From contig CAJTXN010000001.1 in assembly GCA_910583605.1 (NCBI GenBank), positions 62,001-126,000 on the forward strand: DNA of 64,000 nt, given 5' to 3'. The DNA is from an uncultured Lachnospiraceae bacterium (GTDB lineage: Bacteria; Bacillota; Clostridia; Lachnospirales; Lachnospiraceae). Below the pieces are notes generated by a model, which saw nothing but the letters and a program-made list of their open reading frames with translations, was not told the DNA's origin and ran no database searches. The translations under genes were made by a program, and so were the position numbers. Below, piece after piece: positions 1 through 8,663 of this stretch (position 1 is its first letter; each line of letters begins with the position of its first letter).

Positions 1-46
1 AAGTACTATTTTTTTTACAATTTGTATAGAAAAGGAGCAACTTTAC

Positions 47-75
47 TTGACATAATTATAAAAACAGTATAAAAT
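47..75 (+). promoter_or_regulatory. Sigma-A promoter of rny
   Basis: TTGACA (47-52) and TAAAAT (70-75) are separated by exactly 17 nt. The rny ribosome binding site AAGGAGGT follows at 109-116. The bases before it (1-46) show no gene. Confidence 0.7.
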
Positions 76-122
76 TTATATGTTGTAATTGTACAATGAA
101 AACTAAATAAGGAGGTGCTCCT

Positions 123-1679
123 GTGAACGATATTACATTAGTAATTGTCAGCGTTATCATTACCTTATGTATTGTTGCTCCAACTTCTTGGTTTTTTGCA
201 ATTGCCCATCATAAAAAGAACTTTGAGTCAAAGATTGGCAGTGCGGAAGAAAAATCAAGAGAGATTATAGATGAAGCTTTAAAGACAGCGGAAACTACAA
301 AGCGAGAAGCAGTATTGGAAGCGAAGGAAGAGTCGTTAAAGACTAAGAATGAGCTTGAAAAGGAAACGAAAGAGCGCAGAGCAGAAATTCAGCGTTATGA
401 GAAGCGGGTTCTTTCTAAAGAAGAAGCTTTGGACAAGAAATCAGAGCAGATGGAGAAGAAAGAAAATGCTTTAATGAAGCGTGAAGAAGAAGTTGCTAAA
501 ATGCGTGAAGACGTAGCTAAACTTAATGAACAAAGATTACAGGAACTGGAACGAATCTCTGGACTTACCTCCGAACAGGCAAAAGAATATTTGTTAAAAA
601 CTGTTGAAGAAGAAGTGAAAATTGATACTGCTAAGATGGTGAAAGAACTTGAAAGCAGGGCTAAAGAAGAAGCTGGTAAAAAAGCAAAGGAATATGTTGT
701 GACTGCAATTCAGAAATGTGCTGCCGACCATGTGGCAGAGACAACAATTTCCGTTGTACAACTCCCTAACGATGAAATGAAAGGAAGAATTATAGGTAGA
801 GAAGGACGTAATATACGTACACTTGAAACTATGACAGGTGTTGATCTTATTATAGATGATACCCCTGAAGCAGTTATTCTTTCGGGATTTGATCCAATCA
901 GACGTGAAGTTGCACGTATTGCATTGGAGAAGCTGATTGTGGATGGAAGAATTCATCCGGCAAGAATCGAGGAGATGGTTGAAAAGGCTCAGAAAGAAGT
1001 AGAAACAATGATGCGGGAGGAAGGCGAAGCCGCAACATTGGAAGTTGGTGTTCATGGAATTCATCCGGAACTGGTTAAATTGCTGGGTAAGATGAAATTC
1101 AGAACAAGTTATGGACAAAATGCATTGAAGCACTCCATTGAGGTGGCACAGTTATCAGGACTTTTAGCTGCTGAAATCGGTGTGGATGTTAGAATGGCCA
1201 AAAGAGCCGGTCTGCTTCATGACATCGGTAAATCCGTTGATCATGAAATGGAAGGCTCCCACATTCAGATTGGTGTAGATTTATGTAGAAAATACAAAGA
1301 ATCTCCGATTGTTATCAATTCAGTGGAATCTCATCACGGTGATGTAGAACCTGAATCATTGATTGCATGTATTGTTCAAGCTGCTGACACTATTTCAGCC
1401 GCCAGACCAGGTGCCAGACGTGAGACTCTGGAAACCTATACCAACAGATTAAAACAATTAGAAGATATAACAAACGCCTACAAGGGTGTAGAGAAATCTT
1501 TTGCAATTCAGGCAGGTAGAGAGATTCGAGTAATGGTAGTTCCTGATCAGATCAGTGATGCAGATATGGTTTTACTGGCAAGAGATATATCAAAGCAGAT
1601 TGAGCAGGAATTAGAATATCCGGGACAAATTAAAGTAAGTGTAATTCGTGAAAGCAGAGTTATCGATTACGCGAAATAG
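123..1679 (+). CDS. rny: Ribonuclease Y
   Basis: This is the membrane-anchored endoribonuclease that starts mRNA decay in Firmicutes. The 518-residue product has the family's usual length and layout: an N-terminal membrane helix (about residues 5-25), a long charged coiled coil (about 30-190), a KH RNA-binding domain with the GRIIGREGRNIR motif near residue 220, and an HD phosphohydrolase domain with LLHDIGK near residue 365 and ESHHGD near 403. The GTG start sits 6 nt after AAGGAGGT, and no in-frame ATG upstream fits as well. The gene has its own promoter and a strong terminator, so it is probably monocistronic. A reverse-strand ORF inside it is only a shadow. Confidence 0.97.
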   Translation: MNDITLVIVSVIITLCIVAPTSWFFAIAHHKKNFESKIGSAEEKSREIIDEALKTAETTKREAVLEAKEESLKTKNELEKETKERRAEIQRYEKRVLSKEEALDKKSEQMEKKENALMKREEEVAKMREDVAKLNEQRLQELERISGLTSEQAKEYLLKTVEEEVKIDTAKMVKELESRAKEEAGKKAKEYVVTAIQKCAADHVAETTISVVQLPNDEMKGRIIGREGRNIRTLETMTGVDLIIDDTPEAVILSGFDPIRREVARIALEKLIVDGRIHPARIEEMVEKAQKEVETMMREEGEAATLEVGVHGIHPELVKLLGKMKFRTSYGQNALKHSIEVAQLSGLLAAEIGVDVRMAKRAGLLHDIGKSVDHEMEGSHIQIGVDLCRKYKESPIVINSVESHHGDVEPESLIACIVQAADTISAARPGARRETLETYTNRLKQLEDITNAYKGVEKSFAIQAGREIRVMVVPDQISDADMVLLARDISKQIEQELEYPGQIKVSVIRESRVIDYAK

Positions 1680-1693
1680 CATTCAAACTAAAA

Positions 1694-1752
1694 AGAAGAA
1701 TCTGAAAATCCAATATTTATAACAGATCATTGGATTTTCAGGTTCTTTTTGT
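1694..1752 (+). terminator. Rho-independent terminator after rny
   Basis: A perfect 13-bp stem (1702-1714 with 1729-1741) is extended by AAGAA/TTCTT pairing and followed by a T-rich tract. Confidence 0.85.
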
Positions 1753-1773
1753 TTAAGGAAATATATTTTTTTA

Positions 1774-1802
1774 TTGCAAAATTATATATGTTATATTAAA
1801 AT
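1774..1802 (+). promoter_or_regulatory. Promoter of the aminotransferase-proC-nudix unit
   Basis: TTGCAA (1774-1779), a 17-nt spacer and TAAAAT (1797-1802) lie just downstream of the rny terminator. Confidence 0.65.
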
Positions 1803-1835
1803 AGACGAGATAAAAATATATGCGGAGGTTCTGTG

Positions 1836-3119
1836 ATGAAATCATACAAAGAGATGAGCAAAGAAGAATTACAGGAAATAAAAGAATCACTGGAAAAAGA
1901 ATATGCAAGAGCTGCAGGCATGGGCTTAAATCTGAATATGTCAAGAGGAAAGCCGTCAGCTTCACAGCTTGATTTAACCATGGATATGTTGAATACGGTT
2001 AACAGCAGTTCAGATATAAATGATGCAGAAGGCAATGATTCCAGAAATTACGGAGTAATGGATGGTATTACGGAAGCAAAAGAATTAATGGCAGATATCA
2101 TGGGTGTTAATTCTGAAAATATTATAATTTTTGGAAATGCAAGCTTAAACATTATGTATGATATGGTATCCCGCTCCATGATATTGGGTGTGATGGACAA
2201 TACACCATGGTGCAGACTGGATAAAGTTAAATTTTTATGTCCGGTGCCAGGTTATGACAGGCATTTTGCCATTACAGAATTATTTGGGATTGAAATGATT
2301 CCGATACCGATGACAGAAAACGGACCGGATATGGATATGGTTGAAAAATATGTAAATACTGATGAAACGGTGAAAGGAATATGGTGTGTTCCAAGATTTT
2401 CCAATCCTCAGGGAACTGTATACTCGGATGATACGGTAAGAAGATTTGCTGCACTGAAACCGGCTGCAAAAGATTTCCGGATTTACTGGGACAATGCCTA
2501 TGCGGTTCATGCCTTATATGATGATGCACCGGAATTATTGGAGATATTTGAAGAATGTAAGAAAAACGGAAATGAAGATATGGTATATGAATTCTGTTCC
2601 ACCTCCAAGATATCCTTTGCAGGCGCCGGTATCTCAGCAGTTGCCGCTTCAAAATCAAATCTGGATGCGATAAAAGAAGTAATGACCATTCAGACCATTG
2701 GACATGATAAGGTGAATCAGTTGAGGCATGTCAGATTTTTTAAGAATATGGACGGAATCAGGGAGCACATGAAGAAGCATGCGGATATTATGCGTCCGAA
2801 GTTTGAAGCAGTGATAGATACCTTTGAGAAAAATCTTGGAGGACTGGAAATCGGTTCGTGGATTAATCCAAAGGGAGGATATTTTATTTCCTTTGAAAGT
2901 ATGCCGGGCTGCGCAACCGGAATTGTACAGAAGTGTAAGGAAGCAGGTGTGGTATTGACAAATGCCGGTGCAACCTATCCGTATGGGAAAGACCCTCAGG
3001 ACAGCAATATCAGAATTGCTCCTTCGTTCCCGACAGAAGAAGAAATGCAGCAGGCAGCAGAACTGTTTGTATTGTGTGTAAAATTAGTCAGTGCTGAAAA
3101 ATTACTTGAAAATTTCTAA
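1836..3119 (+). CDS. PLP-dependent aminotransferase (aspartate aminotransferase subgroup Ic / MocR-like fold)
   Basis: This is a fold-type I aminotransferase of about 427 residues. It resembles the Pfam Aminotran_MocR family, which includes actinobacterial aspartate aminotransferases of subgroup Ic. The Schiff-base lysine is in STSKISFAG; with the ATG at 1836 it is residue 258, the classical AspC number. RGKPS near the N-terminus, the WDNAY segment and the C-terminal NIRIAPSFP with its substrate-carboxylate arginine are all present. The ATG at 1836 is preferred over the GTG at 1833 because GGAGG (1824-1828) is then 7 nt away. proC follows 21 nt downstream. Transamination between aspartate or glutamate and a 2-oxo acid is inferred; the substrate is not proven. 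Confidence 0.85.
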   Translation: MKSYKEMSKEELQEIKESLEKEYARAAGMGLNLNMSRGKPSASQLDLTMDMLNTVNSSSDINDAEGNDSRNYGVMDGITEAKELMADIMGVNSENIIIFGNASLNIMYDMVSRSMILGVMDNTPWCRLDKVKFLCPVPGYDRHFAITELFGIEMIPIPMTENGPDMDMVEKYVNTDETVKGIWCVPRFSNPQGTVYSDDTVRRFAALKPAAKDFRIYWDNAYAVHALYDDAPELLEIFEECKKNGNEDMVYEFCSTSKISFAGAGISAVAASKSNLDAIKEVMTIQTIGHDKVNQLRHVRFFKNMDGIREHMKKHADIMRPKFEAVIDTFEKNLGGLEIGSWINPKGGYFISFESMPGCATGIVQKCKEAGVVLTNAGATYPYGKDPQDSNIRIAPSFPTEEEMQQAAELFVLCVKLVSAEKLLENF

Positions 3120-3140
3120 TACAGAAAGAAGGCGTTTGTT

Positions 3141-3935
3141 ATGAAAATCGGATTTATCGGAATGGGAAATATGGGATATGCCATGCTGAAGGGAGTATTA
3201 AACGTATTTTCCAAAGAAGATTTGGTATTTGCAGATTCCAATATGTCCAGAGCGATACAGGTCAGTCAGGAAACGGGAGTGCAATACGTGGAATCCAATG
3301 CAGAGTGTGCCAACAGTGCAAAATATCTGATTTTGGCAGTGAAACCGCAGTATTACACACAGGTATTAAAAAATATTGAAAATATAGTAAGACCGGAGCA
3401 TGTGATCATTTCCATTGCACCGGGGATAACCATTGATTATCTGAAAAATGCATTGGGAACGGATAAACGGATCGTCAGGGCAATGCCGAATACTCCGGCT
3501 TTACTGGGCTGCGGAATGACAGGTATCAGTTATGATGCCAAATTATTTGAGTTTTCCGAGCAGGAAATCATTGAAAAAATATTTTCTTCCTTTGGAAAGT
3601 TCAGAGTTGTGGAGGAGCGGTATATGAGTGCAGTTACCTGTGTCAGCGGAAGTTCACCTGCTTACGTGTATATGTTTATTGAGGCACTGGCTGACGGTGC
3701 AGTAAAATACGGTATACCAAGAGATGCGGCCTATGAGATGGCGGCTCAGGCAGTGATGGGTTCTGCGAAAATGGTACTGGAGACAAAAGAACATCCGGGA
3801 AAATTAAAAGACCAGGTATGTTCACCGGCGGGAACAACAATTGCAGGAGTGGCAGCATTGGAAGAATATGGATTCAGAAATGCTGTTTTAAAGGCAACCG
3901 ATGCCTGTTATAATAAAGCAGAACATATGAAATAA
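3141..3935 (+). CDS. proC: Pyrroline-5-carboxylate reductase
   Basis: This enzyme reduces 1-pyrroline-5-carboxylate to proline with NAD(P)H in the cytoplasm. The 264 residues are normal for ProC. The Rossmann motif GFIGMGNMG is at residues 4-12, AVKPQYY marks the nucleotide-binding core, and the C-terminal signature VSGSSPAYVYMFIEAL with the following helices forms the dimeric active site. A GAAGG box precedes the ATG. It is 21 nt behind the aminotransferase and probably cotranscribed. No glutamate kinase or proA gene is nearby. Confidence 0.95.
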   Translation: MKIGFIGMGNMGYAMLKGVLNVFSKEDLVFADSNMSRAIQVSQETGVQYVESNAECANSAKYLILAVKPQYYTQVLKNIENIVRPEHVIISIAPGITIDYLKNALGTDKRIVRAMPNTPALLGCGMTGISYDAKLFEFSEQEIIEKIFSSFGKFRVVEERYMSAVTCVSGSSPAYVYMFIEALADGAVKYGIPRDAAYEMAAQAVMGSAKMVLETKEHPGKLKDQVCSPAGTTIAGVAALEEYGFRNAVLKATDACYNKAEHMK

Positions 3936-3982
3936 GCATATGTTAAAATATAATTCTAATATTGTAAAGGAAAAACACAGCT

Positions 3983-4531
3983 GTGTTGTATAATGAAATG
4001 GAAAAGTATAATCGTGAAAAAAGAGAATTAGTGTATCAGGGTTCAATCATAAGCGTATATCGGGATTCCGTCAGAGTACCCAACGGGAATCTGGCAAAGT
4101 GGGATTTTATCGGACACAAAGGAGCTGCTGCCGCATTGCCGGTTACGGCAGAGGGTAAAATCTTATTGGTAAAACAATGGAGAAATGCATTAGACAGGTT
4201 TACTTATGAGATTCCGGCCGGAGGCAAAGAGGGATTCGATGAGCCGATGATAGAATGTGCAGCGAGAGAGTTAGAAGAAGAAACCGGATATAAGGCAGGT
4301 ACTTTGGATTTTCTTCTGTCACTGAGGACAACGGTTGCATTTTGTAATGAAAGAATTGATATTTTTTTAGCCAGGGATCTGGTTTTAACAGGCCAGAACA
4401 TGGATGAGGATGAAAATATTGAAGTGGTGGAATTTGAACTGAAGGAACTGCTGGAGAAGATCCGGAACGGGGAATTACAGGATTCCAAAACAGTATCGGC
4501 TATATTGGCATATCAGGTCTATGAAAAGTAA
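3983..4531 (+). CDS. Nudix hydrolase, ADP-ribose pyrophosphatase type
   Basis: This protein hydrolyses nucleoside diphosphate derivatives, most likely ADP-ribose to AMP and ribose 5-phosphate. A complete Nudix box (G-x5-E-x7-REUXEEXGU) runs from GKEGFDEP to REL-EEETGY at about residues 80-102. It is preceded by LVKQWRNA and EIPAGG, typical of ADP-ribose pyrophosphatases, whose length is also near 180 residues. A GTG at 3983 is taken as start, with AAAGGA about 11 nt upstream; an in-frame ATG at 3998 is a credible alternative. In Firmicutes this gene often precedes spoIIM and xerD, as here. Confidence 0.9.
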   Translation: MLYNEMEKYNREKRELVYQGSIISVYRDSVRVPNGNLAKWDFIGHKGAAAALPVTAEGKILLVKQWRNALDRFTYEIPAGGKEGFDEPMIECAARELEEETGYKAGTLDFLLSLRTTVAFCNERIDIFLARDLVLTGQNMDEDENIEVVEFELKELLEKIRNGELQDSKTVSAILAYQVYEK

Positions 4532-4567
4532 AGAAGATTATGCGGTAAGAATAATGTAACTGATAAA

Positions 4568-4610
4568 AGCATATATTTGTTTAACGGAAGGAGTTAGACA
4601 AATATATGCT
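4568..4610 (+). promoter_or_regulatory. Hairpin enclosing the spoIIM ribosome binding site and start
   Basis: A perfect 13-bp inverted repeat (4568-4580 with 4598-4610) places the Shine-Dalgarno GGAAGGAG (4586-4593) in the loop and the ATG (4606-4608) in the 3' arm. It could control translation of spoIIM. There is no T-tract, so it is not a terminator. Confidence 0.55.
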
Positions 4611-5163
4611 TATTTTAAATTCAAGAAAAAAAATAACAGTAGCCGCATTATTTATTGCGGGAGTTGTTTTAGGAACCCTTTTATGCGGACAGATGATCGG
4701 ATATTCATCGGATAAGATCAATATATACGGAAATTTTGTAATGCGTACCCTGAAGTATGAGAATATCAGTTCCGTAAATTTATTAAAATACATAGCCGCA
4801 TATCGAATCAAAGAACTAATTGTGATTGCCGTTATCAGCATGACTTATGTGAAATCAGCATTATACGGCATTTATGCCGGTTATGTGGGAATACGGCTGG
4901 CAGTGCTGATTTCAACGCTGACAATGATGAATCAAAAAATGGCTATACCATGGTTTTTCTTATTTAATATGCCTCATATGATATTATATGTAATAGCAGT
5001 GGTATGGCTGATCAATACATCTCTTGACGGAAACAGGGAACAGATGATACGCGGGAGAAGAATTGGGATCGTGAAATTATGGTTTATAGTATGCGTATTA
5101 TATCTATTGGGTATTCTGTCCGAAGTATTTATAAATCCAATTTTAATAAATTTGTTAAAATAA
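4606..5163 (+). CDS. spoIIM: Stage II sporulation protein M
   Basis: This is a membrane protein of the SpoIIDMP peptidoglycan-remodelling machine that drives engulfment during sporulation. The 185-residue product has about five hydrophobic segments, with a TM1-adjacent GVVLGTLLCGQ, a central MPHMILYVIAVVWL segment and a C-terminal LYLLGILSEVFINP, which is the SpoIIM pattern. It lies directly before xerD, an arrangement shared with Bacillus and Clostridium. No SpoIIP or SpoIID gene is in the window. The start codon is buried in the hairpin at 4568-4610. Confidence 0.88.
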   Translation: MLILNSRKKITVAALFIAGVVLGTLLCGQMIGYSSDKINIYGNFVMRTLKYENISSVNLLKYIAAYRIKELIVIAVISMTYVKSALYGIYAGYVGIRLAVLISTLTMMNQKMAIPWFFLFNMPHMILYVIAVVWLINTSLDGNREQMIRGRRIGIVKLWFIVCVLYLLGILSEVFINPILINLLK

Positions 5164-5240
5164 ACAATGTAAATCATGTATATGAAAAATGTTTTTATAA
5201 GATAGTCATAAAGAAAATTTAAAAAAAATAATAATTTTGT

Positions 5241-5269
5241 TTGATTTTATCCGAAAAAGTATATATAAT
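5241..5269 (+). promoter_or_regulatory. Promoter of xerD
   Basis: TTGATT (5241-5246), 17 nt, then a consensus TATAAT (5264-5269). The start codon is 56 nt downstream. Confidence 0.75.
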
Positions 5270-5325
5270 GGTTATATTGATTGTAAGTCAGAAAAAGCAG
5301 TACAATTTAGAATTGAGGAAATGAT

Positions 5326-6210
5326 ATGGAAGAAACAGTTGAAAGATACGTGGATTATCTTCGAAATACAAAAAACGTATCTGATAATACATTAACATCT
5401 TATAAGCGTGATTTGATTAAAATGATAATGCATTTTCAACGAATCGGAATAAAAGATGTACGAAAAATCAATTCAACCAATATTAATTCATATATACTCG
5501 GATTGGAACGGGAGGGTTGTGCTTCTGCAACTATTTCCAGGTATATTGCGTCCATGAAATCGTTTTTTCATTATTTGCTGCAGACAGGAGAGCTGTCAGA
5601 AGATCCTACATTATTGCTCAAGGCTCCTGTGATTGAAAAACGGATACCAAACGTTCTGACCGTTGCGCAGATTGATAATCTGTTAAGTCAGCCTTCCGGA
5701 AATATTCCAAAAGAAATCCGGGATAAGGCAATGCTGGAACTTTTATATGCAACCGGAATCCGGGTGTCGGAATTGATCCGTTTGAAAACAGAAGATGTGA
5801 ACATAAAGTTGGGATATATCATCTGCAGGGACAAAGAGAAAGAAAGGATTGTTCCTTTTGGTTTAACGGCCAAAAATTCGGTCTTACGATATATGACAGA
5901 AGCCAGAGATAAGCTTTTAAAAGGTCTTGAGACAGAGTCGCTGTTTGTAAACTGTTCCGGCAGACCTATGAGCAGACAGGGATTTTGGAAAATTGTCAAA
6001 TTATATGGGGATAAAGCGGGAATTGAAGAAGACATTACCCCGCATACCCTCCGTCATTCCTTTGCCCTGCATTTGGTGGAAAACGGAGCGGATTTGCGTG
6101 CGGTACAGGAAATGATGGGACATTCTGTTATATCAACCACACAGGTATATGCTGATATGAAAAATACTAAGATTCGGGAAGAATATAACAAGGCACATCC
6201 CAGAAATTAG
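5326..6210 (+). CDS. xerD: Site-specific tyrosine recombinase XerD
   Basis: This is the tyrosine recombinase that resolves chromosome dimers at dif with a XerC/CodV partner. The 294-residue length is standard. The N-terminal SAM-like core-binding domain occupies about residues 1-85 and the catalytic domain follows. Active-site residues are visible: R146 in ATGIRVSEL, a lysine in the DKEKER turn (K170 or K172), H240 and R243 in PHTLRHSF, H266 in MGHSVISTTQ, and the nucleophile Y275. The chromosomal position next to spoIIM and upstream of deoB fits the housekeeping XerD rather than a phage integrase. A convergent terminator separates it from the next gene. Confidence 0.95.
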   Translation: MEETVERYVDYLRNTKNVSDNTLTSYKRDLIKMIMHFQRIGIKDVRKINSTNINSYILGLEREGCASATISRYIASMKSFFHYLLQTGELSEDPTLLLKAPVIEKRIPNVLTVAQIDNLLSQPSGNIPKEIRDKAMLELLYATGIRVSELIRLKTEDVNIKLGYIICRDKEKERIVPFGLTAKNSVLRYMTEARDKLLKGLETESLFVNCSGRPMSRQGFWKIVKLYGDKAGIEEDITPHTLRHSFALHLVENGADLRAVQEMMGHSVISTTQVYADMKNTKIREEYNKAHPRN

Positions 6211-6253
6211 AAGAAAAGAATCCGGGTACCGGTAACATCAATATATAAACACA

Positions 6254-6295
6254 GGGTGCTGAAAAATCATCTGTTCCGATGGTTTTTCAGCACCC
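6254..6295. terminator. Convergent hairpin terminator between xerD and the DAHP synthase gene
   Basis: A 17-bp stem (6254-6270 with 6279-6295, one wobble pair) lies between the two converging genes. The downstream T content is modest on both strands. Confidence 0.75.
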
Positions 6296-6337
6296 TTGTT
6301 CTGTTCTGATTGTTTCTTATATGTTATTACTTTAAAA

Positions 6338-7366
6338 TTACAGTAAATCCGCAATATCGTAGATAAGGCGTTCGGTCTGTTCCCAGCCGATGCACGCATC
6401 GGTAATGGATTTTCCGTAAATGCCTTCACCGACTTTCTGATTGCCGGGTTCGATGTAACTTTCTATCATCAGTCCCTTTACGAATTGGTTGATATCGGAA
6501 GAATGTCTCTTACTGTGCAGAATTTCTTTTGAAATCCGAATCTGCTCAATGTACTGTTTGGCACTGTTTGAATGATTGGTGTCAACAATTACGGCAGGAT
6601 TTGTCAAATCCAGTTCACCATACATTTCATGTAAACGGATTAAATCTTCATAGTGATAATTCGGAATACACTGGCCGTGTTTATTGACGGCGCCCCGGAG
6701 AATGGTATGGGTCAGAGGATTGCCGTCCGTTTTTACTTCCCATCCCCTGTATATGAAAGTATGTCCGGCCTGGGCTGCAATAACGGAATTCAGCATCACG
6801 GAAAAGTCACCGCTGGTAGGGTTCTTCATTCCGGCAGGAATGTCCATTCCGCTAACGGTTAAACGATGCTGCTGGTCTTCCACGGAACGTGCGCCGATTG
6901 CCACATATGATAAAATATCCGAAAAATATCTGTAATTTTCGGGATAAAGCATTTCATCTGCCGCAGTTAATCCTGTTTCACTGATTACACGGATATGCAT
7001 TTTACGAATTGCCAGCAGTCCGGCAAGTAAATCCGGTTTTTTTTCAGGGTCCGGCTGGTGCAGCATTCCTTTATACCCCATACCGGTAGTACGGGGCTTA
7101 TTGGTATAAATTCTTGGTATGATCAGGATATTTTCTTTTACTTTTTCCTGAACGGCGGCAAGTCTTGAAACATAGTCGCATACGGCATCCTCGTTGTCTG
7201 CGGAACAAGGTCCGATAACTAAAAGAAATTTATTGGATTTACCGGTAAATATATCTTTTATCATTATGTCACGGTCTGCTTTGAGTTTAATAAGATTTTC
7301 CGGTAAAGGAAACTGCTCTTTAATCTCGGCAGGAGTCGGCATTTTTTTGATAAAATCGAAACTCAT
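6338..7366 (-). CDS. aroF: 3-deoxy-7-phosphoheptulonate synthase (DAHP synthase, class I)
   Basis: This enzyme joins phosphoenolpyruvate and erythrose 4-phosphate to make DAHP, the first step of aromatic amino acid synthesis. At 342 residues it belongs to the AroF/AroG/AroH type. Visible signatures are GPCSAD, the KPRTTGMGYKG substrate loop, GARSVEDQQHR, AGMKNPTSGD and the metal-binding DTNHSNS. The N-terminal 40 residues (PTPAEIKEQFPLP) resemble the regulatory arm of feedback-inhibited enzymes. AAGGAGG (7374-7380) precedes the ATG. The gene has its own promoter and sits, with the NADAR gene, as a minus-strand insertion in the xerD-deoB neighbourhood. Which amino acid inhibits it cannot be told, so the aroF symbol is only a family label. 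Confidence 0.93.
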   Translation of the reverse strand: MSFDFIKKMPTPAEIKEQFPLPENLIKLKADRDIMIKDIFTGKSNKFLLVIGPCSADNEDAVCDYVSRLAAVQEKVKENILIIPRIYTNKPRTTGMGYKGMLHQPDPEKKPDLLAGLLAIRKMHIRVISETGLTAADEMLYPENYRYFSDILSYVAIGARSVEDQQHRLTVSGMDIPAGMKNPTSGDFSVMLNSVIAAQAGHTFIYRGWEVKTDGNPLTHTILRGAVNKHGQCIPNYHYEDLIRLHEMYGELDLTNPAVIVDTNHSNSAKQYIEQIRISKEILHSKRHSSDINQFVKGLMIESYIEPGNQKVGEGIYGKSITDACIGWEQTERLIYDIADLL

Positions 7367-7398
7367 AAAAAATCCTCCTTTTTTTAAACATAGTGTGT

Positions 7399-7427
7399 AT
7401 TATAAAATAATATAATCAAACTTGCAA
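7399..7427 (-). promoter_or_regulatory. Promoter of the DAHP synthase gene
   Basis: On the minus strand, TTGCAA (7427-7422), a 17-nt spacer and consensus TATAAT (7404-7399). The leader is too short for a T-box or trp-type attenuator. Confidence 0.75.
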
Positions 7428-7460
7428 GTTTTTTATATATTGGAATTGCTGGAATTATTA

Positions 7461-8321
7461 TCATTCCGGTTCGATTTTTTCGCAGTGAGATTCATGTTCG
7501 CAGATTTTTCTTAGTTCGTCCCTTACCTCCATTAAAGCAAAACCCAGCAGGTTTTGTCCTCTCCATTTTAACGGATTCCGGACATTTTCGTTATTTACCG
7601 ACATCTTTATTCCCCATACTCCGTCATACGGACTGGCTTCCGCTAAAATTTTGTCACCAGTGGAAAGCAGAAATGCTTTTAATTCGGAATTTTGGGAAAA
7701 TTTAAGAAAATTGCCGTTGAGAACAATGGAATATTTTATTTCGTTCCAGATTGCTTCATCAAAATTCTTTACTTTACGACCCAACGCCTTTATTTGTTTT
7801 GGGTCTTCGCTTGATAAAATCTGCTGTAATATTTCCTCATCGCCAAATAATTCGGCTTTTTTTGCCATCATAAATTGTTCCATGCAGCAATAGTGTTTTG
7901 TAACGGAATAGAAATCCGTTTTCCACCACTGGCTAAAGCAGCTTTTGGTCAGATCTCCGTCAGGAGAAGGCTGATGTCCCCAGAATAAAAGGAACTCAGA
8001 TGTCTTTCCGGCTGTATGTTCTTTTCTTATCTGTTCCAGCGAATATTTGGGAGTGCCGTTTTCACGCCACAATTCCATGAAAAAGTCACCATTTTCATAA
8101 TATCTGCAGTCATCATTATGATTCCAGTAACCGCTCCAGGTTACCGGTTCTGGAAAAAGTTTTTGGTACTCGGCGGTTTCGTCGGGTGAAAGTGTATTTA
8201 GCCATGTACTCCATTTCATAATATAACTCTCTCCGTAGCCCATTCGCCATCCGATGGAGTAGCGTTCAATTTCGGGGTATGCAAGCCATGGCGGGGGTAA
8301 AATTTTTTTATCTTTTAGCAT
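7461..8321 (-). CDS. NADAR family protein (DUF1768)
   Basis: NADAR proteins cleave N-glycosidic bonds on ADP-ribose-like compounds; characterised members act in riboflavin-intermediate disposal or remove ADP-ribose from guanine bases. The ATG at 8321 is chosen because AAGGAG (8336-8331) is 9 nt upstream, giving 286 residues; a longer in-frame extension lacks such a site. The NADAR core lies in the second half: FYSVTKHYCCMEQFMMAKKAELFGD, the KALGRKVKNFDEAIWNEIKYSIV segment, ASPYDGVWGIK and WRGQNLLGFALMEVRDEL. The N-terminal 110 residues (Trp- and Tyr-rich) are an accessory part. It is transcribed alone, with no toxin partner beside it. The substrate is unknown. Confidence 0.85.
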   Translation of the reverse strand: MLKDKKILPPPWLAYPEIERYSIGWRMGYGESYIMKWSTWLNTLSPDETAEYQKLFPEPVTWSGYWNHNDDCRYYENGDFFMELWRENGTPKYSLEQIRKEHTAGKTSEFLLFWGHQPSPDGDLTKSCFSQWWKTDFYSVTKHYCCMEQFMMAKKAELFGDEEILQQILSSEDPKQIKALGRKVKNFDEAIWNEIKYSIVLNGNFLKFSQNSELKAFLLSTGDKILAEASPYDGVWGIKMSVNNENVRNPLKWRGQNLLGFALMEVRDELRKICEHESHCEKIEPE

Positions 8322-8388
8322 TTTTTGTTGCTCCTTTCTTTGAATTTTACTGCTTAGGTTGGTAGTTGCCATGCAGAATTTTTTGTTT

Positions 8389-8417
8389 ATTGTATCAGAA
8401 TAGTTTTGTTTGTGCAA
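8389..8417 (-). promoter_or_regulatory. Promoter of the NADAR gene
   Basis: Minus-strand TTGCAC (8417-8412), 17 nt, TACAAT (8394-8389). The 340-nt divergent spacer 8322-8663 holds this and the deoB promoter and no other gene. Confidence 0.65.
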
Positions 8418-8536
8418 TTTTTTAAAATCTTGATAAAATGATACTGGAGATGTAAAATATAAAAATGATATATATGTCGCAAAAAAAAGTATTAAAGGGA
8501 TTATGAACCGAAAAATCCTATCGAATGTATATTATT

Positions 8537-8565
8537 TTGACAAACGACTTAAAATAATGGATAAT
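8537..8565 (+). promoter_or_regulatory. Promoter of the deoB-pdp unit
   Basis: Consensus TTGACA (8537-8542), 17 nt, GATAAT (8560-8565). The leader of about 90 nt includes a small AATAGT/ACTATT hairpin. Confidence 0.75.
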
Positions 8566-8663
8566 GGAACTAATTGGAAGTATTGTTTTTATATATTCAG
8601 GAAAGTAAAAATTATTTAATAAGCAATAGTAAAACTATTAAAATCGGAAAGGAAGGTAATCAT

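Noticed and set aside
594..1133. A 179-residue minus-strand ORF inside rny
   Set aside because: It is Cys/Phe/His-rich with no recognisable domain and no start signal, and it lies entirely within a clear RNase Y gene.
7381..7460. A T-box or tryptophan/tyrosine attenuator before the DAHP synthase gene
   Set aside because: The start codon is only about 30 nt from the -10 box, leaving no room for a leader structure.
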